Positions 32,915 through 40,369 of a stretch of DNA of 64,000 nt are shown piece by piece. This stretch comes from Amycolatopsis mongoliensis (GTDB lineage: Bacteria > Actinomycetota > Actinomycetes > Mycobacteriales > Pseudonocardiaceae). The stretch covers positions 7,440,001 through 7,504,000 of the forward strand of contig NZ_CP127295.1 of the NCBI RefSeq assembly GCF_030285665.1, written 5' to 3'. A program made the position numbers and the translations under genes. Position 1 is the first letter of the stretch, and each line of letters opens with the position of its first letter. The notes beneath the pieces were generated by a model. It was given only the letters and a program-made list of their open reading frames with translations. It had not been told where the DNA came from and searched no databases.

Positions 32915-34345
32915 TCAGGCCCGGCAGGTCTTGCCGCGGTTCACGCAGTTGACCAGCCCGTTCATGATCCGCTGCGACATCACGTTGGCGAAGTCGTCGT
33001 GGTCGGAGAACGGGTTGTGCTTCTCCTGCGGGAAAGCGTCCACTTTGTACTGCTTCTTGACCTGGATGTCGTGCGGGATGTCGTAGGTCAGCGAGATCTG
33101 CAGCTGCGGAACGGCCTTGAACCCCTTGGCGCACTGGCCGGACCGGTCCGGGAACACGATGTGCGTGCGGTGGTTGGCGCTGTCGGTGTTCTTCCCGTCC
33201 CAGCAGCTCGGGAACGTGTGGATCCGCTTGACCTTGCTGTTCTGCGGGCAGATCGGGTACTTGTCCGTGACGCGGTTCTCGAATCCGGTGCACGTCCAGC
33301 TCGCGCGGGCGTTGGCCGGCCCGTTGGTCGAGACCTTCGCGTCGCCGTAGAGCACCCGCAGGAACTTCGGCATCGCCACGACCTTGCCGACCGGGCTGCC
33401 GCGGAAGGTGATCTGCACCTTCTGCGGGCGCAGGATCTTGCCGTCGTTGCCCGGAAGCTCGTTGTTCTCGTCCTGCCCGGGCAACGCGCCACCCGCGGTG
33501 CTGCTCGGCGGCGGGGTGGGCGTCCCGGTGTCCTTGCCCGGCTTCGGCGCGCACGGCGCGAGGCCACCGAGGTCCTTCGGCTTCGGCGCGAACCGGGCGA
33601 TGATGGTGGCGATCCGGTCGAGGATCGCGGCCCGCCGGTCCTTCAGCGGGTTCAGGATGGCGTTCTGCACGAAGTTCGCGCCGCCTTGGCCCTGCGTCTG
33701 CGCGATGCGCTGGTTGGCCTCGTCGGTCTGCGTGTCGAGCTGGTCGAGGTTGTCGCCGACCTCGGCCATGGCCTGGTCGGGGACGTCGGTGAGCTTGCTG
33801 GCGACGTCGGGGCACGCGACCTGGACGGTCTTGGCCTCCTGGTCGGCCTGCGCGCGGTCGCCGTCCGGCGCCTTGGCGGGCTCGTTCTTCTCTTCTTCGC
33901 CGGTGTCGATGCGCACGACGGGCCAGAAGTAGGCGGACTTGTCGCCGTTGCGGCAGGTGGTGCCGGCCTTGACGAGGCTCTTGTTGTTGGAGTCGGCGTT
34001 CGTCGAGAGGTTGCCGACGTAGTCGTGCAGGTGCTGGGCGCCGTTGCGGACGCCGGGCTGGGCGATGAAGTTGTCGGGGTTGAAGTGCTGGTTTTCGTTG
34101 CGGCCGCAGTCGACGGTGAAGGTGCCGGTCGACGCGCCGTAGACCGGGCGCGGGTCGAACTGGTTCGGCTGCACCTTGAGGATGTCGACGAAGAAGGCGG
34201 GGTTCGCCTCGTCGGCGCTCGCTTCACCGGTGTTGCCGGTGGTCGTCGCGACGACGATGCCGCCGACCGCGAGCGCGAGGGCGATGCCGCCGGTCGCGAT
34301 CTTCGTTCTGCGGGAAATGCGATGGCGCCCTTGGGTGCGGGACAT
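32915..34345 (-). CDS. Secreted DUF1996 protein
   Basis: A 476-residue protein. The N-terminus (basic RISRRTKIATG, then GIALALAVGGIVVATTTG) is a signal peptide or anchor. The DUF1996 core starts near VDILKVQPNQFDPRPVYG and includes HLHDYVGN, CRNGDKSAYFWPVV and a C-terminal CWDGKNTDSANHRTHIVFPD. The segment about 150-270 is a long insertion rich in Gln and charged residues (QIAQTQGQGG-like). DUF1996 proteins occur in fungi and actinomycetes as secreted, probably metal- or sugar-binding proteins of unknown activity. ATG 34345 has GGAGG ten bases upstream. The gene is monocistronic with its own terminator. Confidence 0.85.
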   Translation of the reverse strand: MSRTQGRHRISRRTKIATGGIALALAVGGIVVATTTGNTGEASADEANPAFFVDILKVQPNQFDPRPVYGASTGTFTVDCGRNENQHFNPDNFIAQPGVRNGAQHLHDYVGNLSTNADSNNKSLVKAGTTCRNGDKSAYFWPVVRIDTGEEEKNEPAKAPDGDRAQADQEAKTVQVACPDVASKLTDVPDQAMAEVGDNLDQLDTQTDEANQRIAQTQGQGGANFVQNAILNPLKDRRAAILDRIATIIARFAPKPKDLGGLAPCAPKPGKDTGTPTPPPSSTAGGALPGQDENNELPGNDGKILRPQKVQITFRGSPVGKVVAMPKFLRVLYGDAKVSTNGPANARASWTCTGFENRVTDKYPICPQNSKVKRIHTFPSCWDGKNTDSANHRTHIVFPDRSGQCAKGFKAVPQLQISLTYDIPHDIQVKKQYKVDAFPQEKHNPFSDHDDFANVMSQRIMNGLVNCVNRGKTCRA

Positions 34346-34917
34346 GGATGGATCCTCCGGGGGTGTCGGGCTGGCGGGAATGCGCGACACTGGCGGGCCG
34401 AGCCCAGGCTCGTGCCCACCAGACTGAGACATTCAGAAGCAGCGTCGGCGGGACGAAACGATTCCCGGCCGGTCCACCGACCCGACATCGATGAGGGCGC
34501 CGCCACCTGCCCGTGGCCGCGCCGTCAACCGGCTGGTTATCGTTCCGTGATGGAAGCTACACCGGGGTTTGACACCGGGCAAGAAGGTATTTTCGGCAAT
34601 TACGAACCGTCAGGCCGGGGTTCCGTTTGCGTAGTCGTGCGTGGTCGCGAAAAGGCGGCGGGAATTGACCAAGAATGGCGGACGCGAAAAACGCGGGCGC
34701 GTCGGCCCGCAGCTGGATCACGCTGGATCGCCGCGCGTGTCCCTCTCCGGCGTACTCGGGGGTGGGCTCATCCTGGGCCGCTGACCGGGGCGTTGTCCAG
34801 CTCCGGAGGATGTGGCGAAAAACTTTGAACCGATCCGAACCCGCATCCGTATCCCTGGGTGAGGCCTGCCGAATGCCCACTGGTCGAATGTTGCGCGACG
34901 CGGCACAATCCGTGCCC
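34346..34917. other. Gene-poor interval
   Basis: 572 bp with no gene I can support. It must hold the DUF1996 promoter at its left end. Parts near 34560-34690 are noticeably less GC-rich than the surroundings. The open frames here (for example 34557-34997 on the minus strand) oppose the agmatinase remnant and have no recognisable content. Confidence 0.5.
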
Positions 34918-35252
34918 ATGGCACGGTACGGAACCCAGTTCGGCCCGGACATCACATTCCTGGGCGTGCAGCGGTGCGATTGGGCGGACGCCGCCACTTA
35001 TCGCGGCGCCGACGTCGTCATTCTCGGCGCGCCGTTCGACGGCGGGACCTCGCACCGCCCGGGGACCCGGTTCGGCCCGCAGTACATCCGCCAGAGCCGT
35101 ACGACCAGGCGGAGATCACGTCGTTCCTGGCGAACCGGGTGGTCCTGGAGGCACTGTCGGGCATCGCGCGCCGCCGCCGCGACGCCGCCGACGGCACCAC
35201 CTGGGACCCGAAGCTCCCGCTGCTGGCCGACCGCCCGGACCGACGTGAATGA
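34918..35252 (+). pseudogene. Agmatinase/ureohydrolase remnant with internal deletion
   Basis: From ATG 34918 the frame encodes about 59 residues typical of an actinobacterial agmatinase N-terminus (MARYGTQFGPDITFLGV, DVVILGAPFDGGTSHRPGTR, FGPQYIRQ). At about 35094-35097 it switches to another frame that gives the family's C-terminus (PYDQAEITSFLANRVVLEAL, stop 35250-35252). The central roughly 200 residues, with the Mn-binding His/Asp motifs, are missing. The deletion leaves about 110 codons in two frames, so the gene is dead. The stop codon and last residues (RRE) lie in palindrome copy 4. Confidence 0.8.
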
Positions 35253-35294
35253 CTCATTCCTGTCGCCGGACGACAGGAATGAGTCATTCACGTC
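35242..35294. repeat. Type-A palindrome, copy 4
   Basis: A perfect 24-bp stem (35242-35265 with 35271-35294) with loop CCGGA; the arm contains TGAATGACTCATTCCTGTCG. It separates the agmatinase and MFS remnants. Confidence 0.9.
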
Positions 35295-35387
35295 AGCGCA
35301 GCGAGACCGGGACCGCGCCCTCTCGCAGTCGCTGCTGTTCGCCGGTCGGCTCGGCGCTGTCGCTGCCGCTCGTGGAACGCGTCGAGC

Positions 35388-35594
35388 GGCACCTACTCGC
35401 TCTCGCGGCCGGCGAGCGGTGCGATGCCGTTCGTGCTGGTGCCGCTGCTGAACTCGCACGGCCCGCCGACGCTGTACCTGGTCGTGGCCGGTGCGCTGGT
35501 GGTGGTCGCGGTGGACGTCGCGGTGCTCGGTCCGCGCACGACCGGCCGGCGGCTGGAGAGCGTCAACGACGAGGTCGCGCCGCCGCTTCGATGA
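35388..35594 (+). pseudogene. C-terminal remnant of an MFS transporter
   Basis: About 68 codons ending at 35592-35594 encode the last two helices and tail of a metabolite:H+ symporter-like MFS protein (FVLVPLLNSHGPPTLYLVVA, VLGPRTTGRRLESV). Nothing upstream in any frame continues it, so the first ten or so helices are gone. Together with the agmatinase remnant it suggests a former agmatine or ureide uptake and degradation unit. Its last 32 bases overlap the convergent kinase-like gene. Confidence 0.65.
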
Positions 35595-36078
35595 CCGCGA
35601 CCGCCTCGCCGACCGGCAGCCGGGCGGTGTCGACGACGAGGCGGTCGCGGGTCCACGGCTCGTACTCGCGGTCCACGATCTGCTGCCAGGCCGGGGCGAC
35701 GAGGTCCGGGATGCCGGTGTCGCGGGCTTCCGCGCGGCGCCGGTGTTCGGCGGGGTCGGAGCAGATGATCTCGGTTTCGAGCACCCGCGCGCCGTGGCCG
35801 AGCCCGGTGGCCCGCCAGGCGTCGCGGGTGACGGCCAGGGGGTTGACGCACTCGGCGATCACGCTGACGCCGGTGCGGAGCAGGTCGGCGGCGACCTCCC
35901 GGGCGACGACGTACCCGACCGGCCCGAGCGGCTGCGTGAGGGACGTCGTGCGGATGATGGCCTGTTCGATGGTGTCGACCCGCAGGAAGGAGAAACCGGT
36001 GCGGCGGGCCAGTTCCGCGGCGACGGTGGTCTTCCCGGTGGCGGGCAGCCCGCCGACGACGATCAGCAGCGGAGGCAC
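35563..36078 (-). CDS. P-loop kinase-like protein (AAA_33 / small-molecule kinase)
   Basis: A 171-residue protein with Walker A GGLPATGKTT at about residues 9-18 and a small-molecule or nucleoside-kinase-like fold (LLIVVGGLPATGKT, FLRVDTIEQAII, VVDTARLPVGEAV). It is similar in size to chloramphenicol phosphotransferase-like and zeta-toxin-like kinases, but no antitoxin gene is adjacent. GTG 36078 is chosen because it opens the first beta-strand; the longer ORF overlaps the sigma-factor gene. Substrate unknown. Confidence 0.75.
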   Translation of the reverse strand: MPPLLIVVGGLPATGKTTVAAELARRTGFSFLRVDTIEQAIIRTTSLTQPLGPVGYVVAREVAADLLRTGVSVIAECVNPLAVTRDAWRATGLGHGARVLETEIICSDPAEHRRRAEARDTGIPDLVAPAWQQIVDREYEPWTRDRLVVDTARLPVGEAVAVIEAAARPRR

Positions 36079-36164
36079 CGGGTCATGATCGCACGGCGCG
36101 GGCCGGGAACACCGCATCGGAGGAGGCCAAGTCCCTCGATGCGGCTGCTCCGGGCCGCGGGTCC

Positions 36165-36782
36165 TCAGGAGGCTTCGCGCTTCTGCGCCAGCAACCCGCG
36201 CCGCAACGTCGTCAGCGCCCGGTGCTGGGCCACCCGGACCGCGCCGGCGCTGCCGAGGCCGACCGCCGCCGCCGTCTCCTCGGCCGAGAGACCCAGGATG
36301 ATGCGCAGCACCAGGATTTCCCGCTGCCGCGCCGGAAGCGTGTCGAGCAGCCCCGCCGACCAGTCCAGGCCCGCGGCGCGCTCGACCTCTTCCCCCGTCG
36401 GGTCCGGGCCCGTGCCGCGGTCGGCCGGGGGCTCGGCCACCGGGCTGGTGCGGTCGCGCGCCCGGCGGCGGTGGAAGTCGGACACCTTGTGCGCCGCGAT
36501 GCCGAACACGAACGCCAGGAAGCTGTCGGCCTCGTAGCGGTAGCCCGGCAGCGCGCCGACGACCGCCAGGAGGACGTCCTGCGCGCAGTCCTCGGCGTCC
36601 GACGACCCGTCCTGCCACGTGCCGAGCCGGCCGAGGCAGTAGCGGAACACCGTGGGCCGCAGCGCGCGCAGCACGTTCGCGATCGCGGCGCGGTTGCCGG
36701 TCATCGCGGACCGGACCAGCTCCGGATCGAGGGTGAACGTCGCCGTGGGTGCGGGTTCGCCCGCGGCGGACTGCGGCGGCAT
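36165..36782 (-). CDS. ECF-type RNA polymerase sigma factor (SigD/ShbA-like)
   Basis: A 205-residue sigma factor. Region 2 (about 15-90: LRPTVFRYCLGRLG, AEDCAQDVLLAVV) recognises the -10 box. A linker rich in Pro and charge follows. Region 4 (about 140-200: LPARQREILVLRIILGLSAE, then GSAGAVRVAQHRAL) reads the -35. The N-terminal TFTLDPELVRSAMTGNRAAI and general layout resemble actinobacterial SigD/ShbA, which drives the principal sigma gene; this assignment is from memory of the family. ATG 36782 follows GAGAGGTG. No anti-sigma gene is adjacent. Confidence 0.85.
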   Translation of the reverse strand: MPPQSAAGEPAPTATFTLDPELVRSAMTGNRAAIANVLRALRPTVFRYCLGRLGTWQDGSSDAEDCAQDVLLAVVGALPGYRYEADSFLAFVFGIAAHKVSDFHRRRARDRTSPVAEPPADRGTGPDPTGEEVERAAGLDWSAGLLDTLPARQREILVLRIILGLSAEETAAAVGLGSAGAVRVAQHRALTTLRRGLLAQKREAS

Positions 36783-36869
36783 CGGGTTCACCTCTCTTCG
36801 GCGACGGACGGTCACGACGCTAGGTCACGCCGCGTGGCCGCCGCACCGGCCGGGCGGCCGCCGCGGCCC

Positions 36870-36883
36870 GGGTCTTCCGGCCC
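36870..36883. promoter_or_regulatory. DosR-type box 1 (GGGTCTTCCGGCCC)
   Basis: Matches the minimal DosR/DevR palindrome GGGnCnnnnGnCCC at every fixed base. It lies between the sigma-factor gene and the PPOX gene, 130 bp upstream of the latter. Confidence 0.5.
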
Positions 36884-36930
36884 TGGCGCGGGAGCGGCCG
36901 GTGTGCCCGGCGGGCCGCCGCGGCGGGGCC

Positions 36931-36944
36931 GGGCCGAACGGCCC
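36931..36944. promoter_or_regulatory. DosR-type box 2 (GGGCCGAACGGCCC)
   Basis: A second exact match to GGGnCnnnnGnCCC, 61 bp downstream of box 1 and 69 bp before the PPOX start. Paired boxes upstream of a small flavin-fold protein and a DosS/DosR-like pair resemble hypoxia/NO regulons of mycobacteria and Streptomyces. Confidence 0.55.
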
Positions 36945-37013
36945 TACCGGTTGCCCCGGCCCAGCGATCACGCTGGTCATCGGGGGATTTCACAGGAGAA
37001 ACACAGGGACGTG

Positions 37014-37418
37014 ATGGTGGACGACGTGGGCTTCGGGCTGCTGCTCGATCGGCAGCAGTGCCTCGCCCTGCTCGGGACGGCGAGCCTGGGCCGGGTGATC
37101 TTCACCCACCGGGCCATGCCGGCCGTCCAGCCGGTGCGCTTCACCGTCGTCGACGAAGCCGTCGTGTTCGCCGTCCCCACGAGCAGTCTTCTCTACGCGG
37201 GCGCGCGCGACGCCGTGGTGGCGTTCGAAGCCGACGACTTCGCCGCCGACCTCGGCGCCGGCTGGTACGTGAGCCTGCTGGGGCGCGCCACCGAGTCGCC
37301 GGTCGACGGCGCCGACATCGCCTGCCTGTGCCCGTGCCCGGCGCTGGCCGGCCGCCGGTTCCTGCGGATCCCGGTCGAGGCCATCACCGGTCACCGCATC
37401 GCCTGCCACACCGAGTAA
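37014..37418 (+). CDS. Pyridoxamine 5'-phosphate oxidase-fold protein
   Basis: A 134-residue split-barrel protein of the PPOX-like group. Typical are LLGTASLGRVIFTHRAMPAV at the N-terminus, a central VVFAVPTSSLLY strand-turn and GWYVSLLGRATE. Such proteins bind FMN, F420 or heme, and several belong to DosR regulons. ATG 37014 is chosen; GTG 37011 directly precedes it. It lies 110 bp upstream of the histidine kinase and downstream of two DosR-type boxes, so control by that system is plausible. Confidence 0.8.
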   Translation: MVDDVGFGLLLDRQQCLALLGTASLGRVIFTHRAMPAVQPVRFTVVDEAVVFAVPTSSLLYAGARDAVVAFEADDFAADLGAGWYVSLLGRATESPVDGADIACLCPCPALAGRRFLRIPVEAITGHRIACHTE

Positions 37419-37528
37419 CAAAGGCGTCCCACCGATCGACCCACCGGATGGACGAACCGGATTGGGCCGACACGGGCAGTCGCCTGTGGGACCCTTGACG
37501 GCCCGGGGACACCCCCGGGATCGGGCTC

Positions 37529-39070
37529 ATGTGGGGTCGGCGGGAAGTGGCGGACGAAATCGGCATGCCGGCGATCCTGGCCGCGGTGGCCGGGATCGCG
37601 CGGGAGCTGGAGGTTCCGGCGGTGCTGCGCACCGCGGTGGCGACGGTGCGCGACCTGGTCGGCGCCCGGTACGGCCGGGTCGAGGTGACGGGCCCCGAAG
37701 AGGCCGTCGCCGAGTTCGGCAGGCCCGGGGGCAACGGACTGGTCGAGCTGCCCGTGCGGGCCGGCCCGAAGACGTTCGGCCGCTTCGAGATCGAACCCGC
37801 CGCCGGCCGCGAGTTCGGGCGCCGCGAGCGGGAGGTGCTGGGCGCGCTCGTCGCGGCGACCGCGATGGCCGTCGACAAGGCCCTGCTCGTCGACCAGATG
37901 CGCCGCCGCGAACGCTGGCTCGAAGCCTCCTACGACGTCACCCGCGCGCTGCTCGCCGCGCAGGACCTGCGGGCCACGCTCCGGCTCATCGCCGAACGCG
38001 CGCGGGTGGTCGCCGGCGGCACCGCCGGCGCGATCGCGCGCCCGGACGGGCCGGGGCGGCTCGTGTTCGACGTCGTCGAACCGCCGGGGGAGGACGCCGA
38101 CCGGCTCACCGGGCTGACCGTGCCGACCGAAGGGACGGCGACCGGGGTCGCGTTCACCACCCGCCGCCCGGTCGTCGTGCGCGACTACGGCGACCGCGTG
38201 CAGGAGCAGCAGCGCGACGTCGCCGGGCCGATGCCGGCGATGATCAAGGACCTCGACTCGGCGATCTCGGTGCCGCTGCTGGTCGGCGAGGAGACGCTGG
38301 GCGTGCTCGTCGTCGCGAAGTTCCGGGACAAGAGCCCGTTCACCGAGGCCGAGGTCCAGCTCGCCGAGACCTTCGCCGGGCACGCCGCGCTCGCCGTCGA
38401 GTTCTCCCGGGCGCAGGAGGTGCGCCAGCAGCTGGCGGTGTTCGAGGACCGCGACCGGATCGCCCGCGACCTGCACGACCTGGTCATCCAGCGGCTGTTC
38501 GCGACCGGGCTCGGGCTCGAAGGCGTCAGCCGGCTGATCGCCGACTCGGCCGTCGCGGGGCGCGTCGCCGGGTTCGCCCAGGACCTGGACGGCACGATCC
38601 GCGAGATCCGCAACAGCATCTTCTCGCTGCAGGCGCCCGCGCAGGCGCAGGGCAGCCTGCGCGCCGAGCTGCTGCGGGTGGCCGTCGACGCGCGGGACAC
38701 GCTGGGCTTCGAGCCGCGCGTCGGCTTCGACGGGCCGCTCGACGCGGCGGTGCCCGACGCCGTCCGGTCCGACCTGATCGCGTCGCTGCGCGAGGCGCTG
38801 ACGAACGTGGCGCGCCACGCCGGGGCGACGTCGTGTTCGGTCGAGGTCACCGTGGACGGAGCCGGCCGGCGGCTGAGCCTGGTGGTGCGCGACGACGGAA
38901 CCGGCCCACCCCCGGGTCCGGGCCGGGTGAGCGGGCTCGCCAACCTGGCCGCCCGTGCGGCACGGTGGGGCGGGGACTGCGAGCTGGCGGCCGCCGAAGA
39001 CGGCGGTTCCCGGCTGGAATGGACCGCGGAGCTGCCGGCGCGGACCGGCGAGCAGGGGAGTGGGCGATGA
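37529..39070 (+). CDS. GAF-domain sensor histidine kinase (DosS/DevS-like)
   Basis: A 513-residue cytoplasmic kinase. GAF1 is about 20-120, GAF2 about 135-300. The HisKA_3 dimerisation domain has phospho-acceptor His316 in RDRIARDLHDLVIQ. The HATPase_c domain (about 415-510) has REALTNVARHAGA and DDGTG. GAF1 is short: between GARYGRVEV and VELPVRAGPKTFGRF it lacks about 50 residues that in DosS carry the heme-ligand His. Oxygen/NO sensing by GAF1 heme is therefore unlikely and another cue may be used. The stop overlaps the response-regulator start (ATGA), so they form a coupled pair. Confidence 0.9.
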   Translation: MWGRREVADEIGMPAILAAVAGIARELEVPAVLRTAVATVRDLVGARYGRVEVTGPEEAVAEFGRPGGNGLVELPVRAGPKTFGRFEIEPAAGREFGRREREVLGALVAATAMAVDKALLVDQMRRRERWLEASYDVTRALLAAQDLRATLRLIAERARVVAGGTAGAIARPDGPGRLVFDVVEPPGEDADRLTGLTVPTEGTATGVAFTTRRPVVVRDYGDRVQEQQRDVAGPMPAMIKDLDSAISVPLLVGEETLGVLVVAKFRDKSPFTEAEVQLAETFAGHAALAVEFSRAQEVRQQLAVFEDRDRIARDLHDLVIQRLFATGLGLEGVSRLIADSAVAGRVAGFAQDLDGTIREIRNSIFSLQAPAQAQGSLRAELLRVAVDARDTLGFEPRVGFDGPLDAAVPDAVRSDLIASLREALTNVARHAGATSCSVEVTVDGAGRRLSLVVRDDGTGPPPGPGRVSGLANLAARAARWGGDCELAAAEDGGSRLEWTAELPARTGEQGSGR

Positions 39071-39729
39071 CGATCTCGGTGTTCCTGGTGGACGACCACG
39101 AGCTGGTCCGCACCGGCCTGAAGACCGTCTTCGAATCCGAAGTGGACATCGAGGTGGTCGGCGAGGCGGCGACCGCGGCCGAGGCGCTGGTCCGGATCCC
39201 GCAGGTCCGCCCGGACGTGGCGATCCTCGACGTCCGGCTGCCCGACGGCCAGGGCGTGGAGGTGTGCCGCGAGATCCGCTCGACGGTCGAGCCGGCGCCG
39301 GCCTGCCTGATGCTGACGTCCTATTCGGACGACGACGCGCTCTTCGGCGCGATCATGGCGGGTGCGGCCGGGTACATGCTCAAGCAGGTCTCGGGCCGGT
39401 CGCTGGTGGACGCCGTCCGCACGGTGGCCGTCGGCGGCTCGCTGCTGGACGCCACGCTGACCGCGTCGGTGATGAACAAGCTGCGCGGCGAGACCACGTC
39501 CTCGACCCCGGACCCGCGGTACGAGCAGCTCAGCCCGCAGGAGCGGCGGGTGCTGGACCTGGTCGCCGAGGGCCTGACCAACCGGCAGATCGCGGAGCGG
39601 CTGTTCCTGGCGGAGAAGACGGTGAAGAACTACGTGTCGTCGGTGCTGCACAAGCTCGGGGTCGAGCGGCGCACCTCGGCGGCGGTGTACGTGTCGCAGC
39701 GACGCGCCGACGGCGGCCGTTCGACCTGA
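39067..39729 (+). CDS. NarL/DosR-family response regulator
   Basis: A 220-residue regulator. The receiver domain (1-120) has acidic FLVDDHELVRTG, phospho-acceptor Asp in AILDVRLPDGQG and Lys in YMLKQVSG. The LuxR-type helix-turn-helix (about 150-210) reads LSPQERRVLDLVAEGLTNRQ then EKTVKNYVSSVLHKLGVERR, very close to DosR/DevR. ATG 39067 overlaps the kinase stop by four bases. The probable targets are the two GGGnCnnnnGnCCC boxes upstream of the PPOX gene. Confidence 0.92.
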   Translation: MTISVFLVDDHELVRTGLKTVFESEVDIEVVGEAATAAEALVRIPQVRPDVAILDVRLPDGQGVEVCREIRSTVEPAPACLMLTSYSDDDALFGAIMAGAAGYMLKQVSGRSLVDAVRTVAVGGSLLDATLTASVMNKLRGETTSSTPDPRYEQLSPQERRVLDLVAEGLTNRQIAERLFLAEKTVKNYVSSVLHKLGVERRTSAAVYVSQRRADGGRST

Positions 39730-39838
39730 TCACGCGCCCACTCGGCGGAAACCCGTGGGGCATCCGACGTATCTGGCCCCCGATGCGATACACCTGTCGG
39801 GTGACGCACGAGTTGTCGTGCGCGGCAGAGGGGACAGC

Positions 39839-40273
39839 ATGTCGGGGTTGTCGAGCGGGGACTACGTCACGCAGCAGATCAAGGCGCTGGCACGAGCCGT
39901 GCGCCGGGAAGGCGCCGGCGGCGTCGGCACGCGCAGCTTCCAGCTGGCGGAGCACTTGGCGGCCGAGGGAGGCATCCACCGCGGCGACATCCTGACCGCG
40001 ACGGCGACGCTGCTGGCGATGACGGCGTGGTGCGACGGCGAGGCCGACGCGGCCTGCCGGTTCGCGCAGCTGGCCGGGGAGCACGACGAGGATTCGCGTG
40101 AGCTGGTGACGCACCTGCTGCGGCTGGAGGCCGGAGCCGACCAGGGGTGGCTGCCGCAGGAACAGGTGGAGGCACTGCTGGAGTACGCGCGCCGGGCCCG
40201 CCGGAGCGACCTGGCGCTGCGGGTGCGCGCGATCGCCGGCTCGCGCGGCGGCCGGCACCGGCGCGACAACTAG
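39839..40273 (+). CDS. Hypothetical small soluble protein
   Basis: A 144-residue protein that I cannot assign. It is predicted to be mostly helical (VTQQIKALARAVRREG, GDILTATATLLAMTAWCDGE, EQVEALLEYARRARRSDLAL) with a basic C-terminal tail (RGGRHRRDN). It has no signal peptide or membrane segment. ATG 39839 is preferred over ATG 39755 because GGGGACAGC precedes it. It follows the response regulator by 109 bp on the same strand and ends at a type-B palindrome. Confidence 0.6.
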   Translation: MSGLSSGDYVTQQIKALARAVRREGAGGVGTRSFQLAEHLAAEGGIHRGDILTATATLLAMTAWCDGEADAACRFAQLAGEHDEDSRELVTHLLRLEAGADQGWLPQEQVEALLEYARRARRSDLALRVRAIAGSRGGRHRRDN

Positions 40274-40284
40274 CAGCGCGGCCG

Positions 40285-40342
40285 GTCGTGAGTGGGAAAC
40301 AGGGTTAGAACACTGTTTCCCGCTCACGACGAGCCGCGGCAG
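40285..40342. repeat. Type-B palindrome with conserved flank, copy 2
   Basis: Arms 40285-40306 and 40309-40330 (GTGAGTGGGAAACAG) pair over 22 positions with two non-Watson-Crick pairs. Compared with copy 1, an A-T pair in the stem has become G-C on both arms. The right flank to 40342 matches the 22-nt flank of the other two members at 20 of 22 positions. It separates convergent genes. Confidence 0.8.
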
Positions 40343-40369
40343 GAGGGCTTTGGGGAGCGGCCGGCGCGG

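Noticed and set aside
34557..34997. A 146-codon minus-strand frame in the gene-poor interval
   Set aside because: Nearly a third of it is antisense to the agmatinase remnant, it has no recognisable sequence, and no RBS supports its start.
35563..36078. Zeta-type toxin of a toxin-antitoxin pair
   Set aside because: The P-loop fits, but no small antitoxin gene is adjacent or overlapping; a plain small-molecule kinase is simpler.
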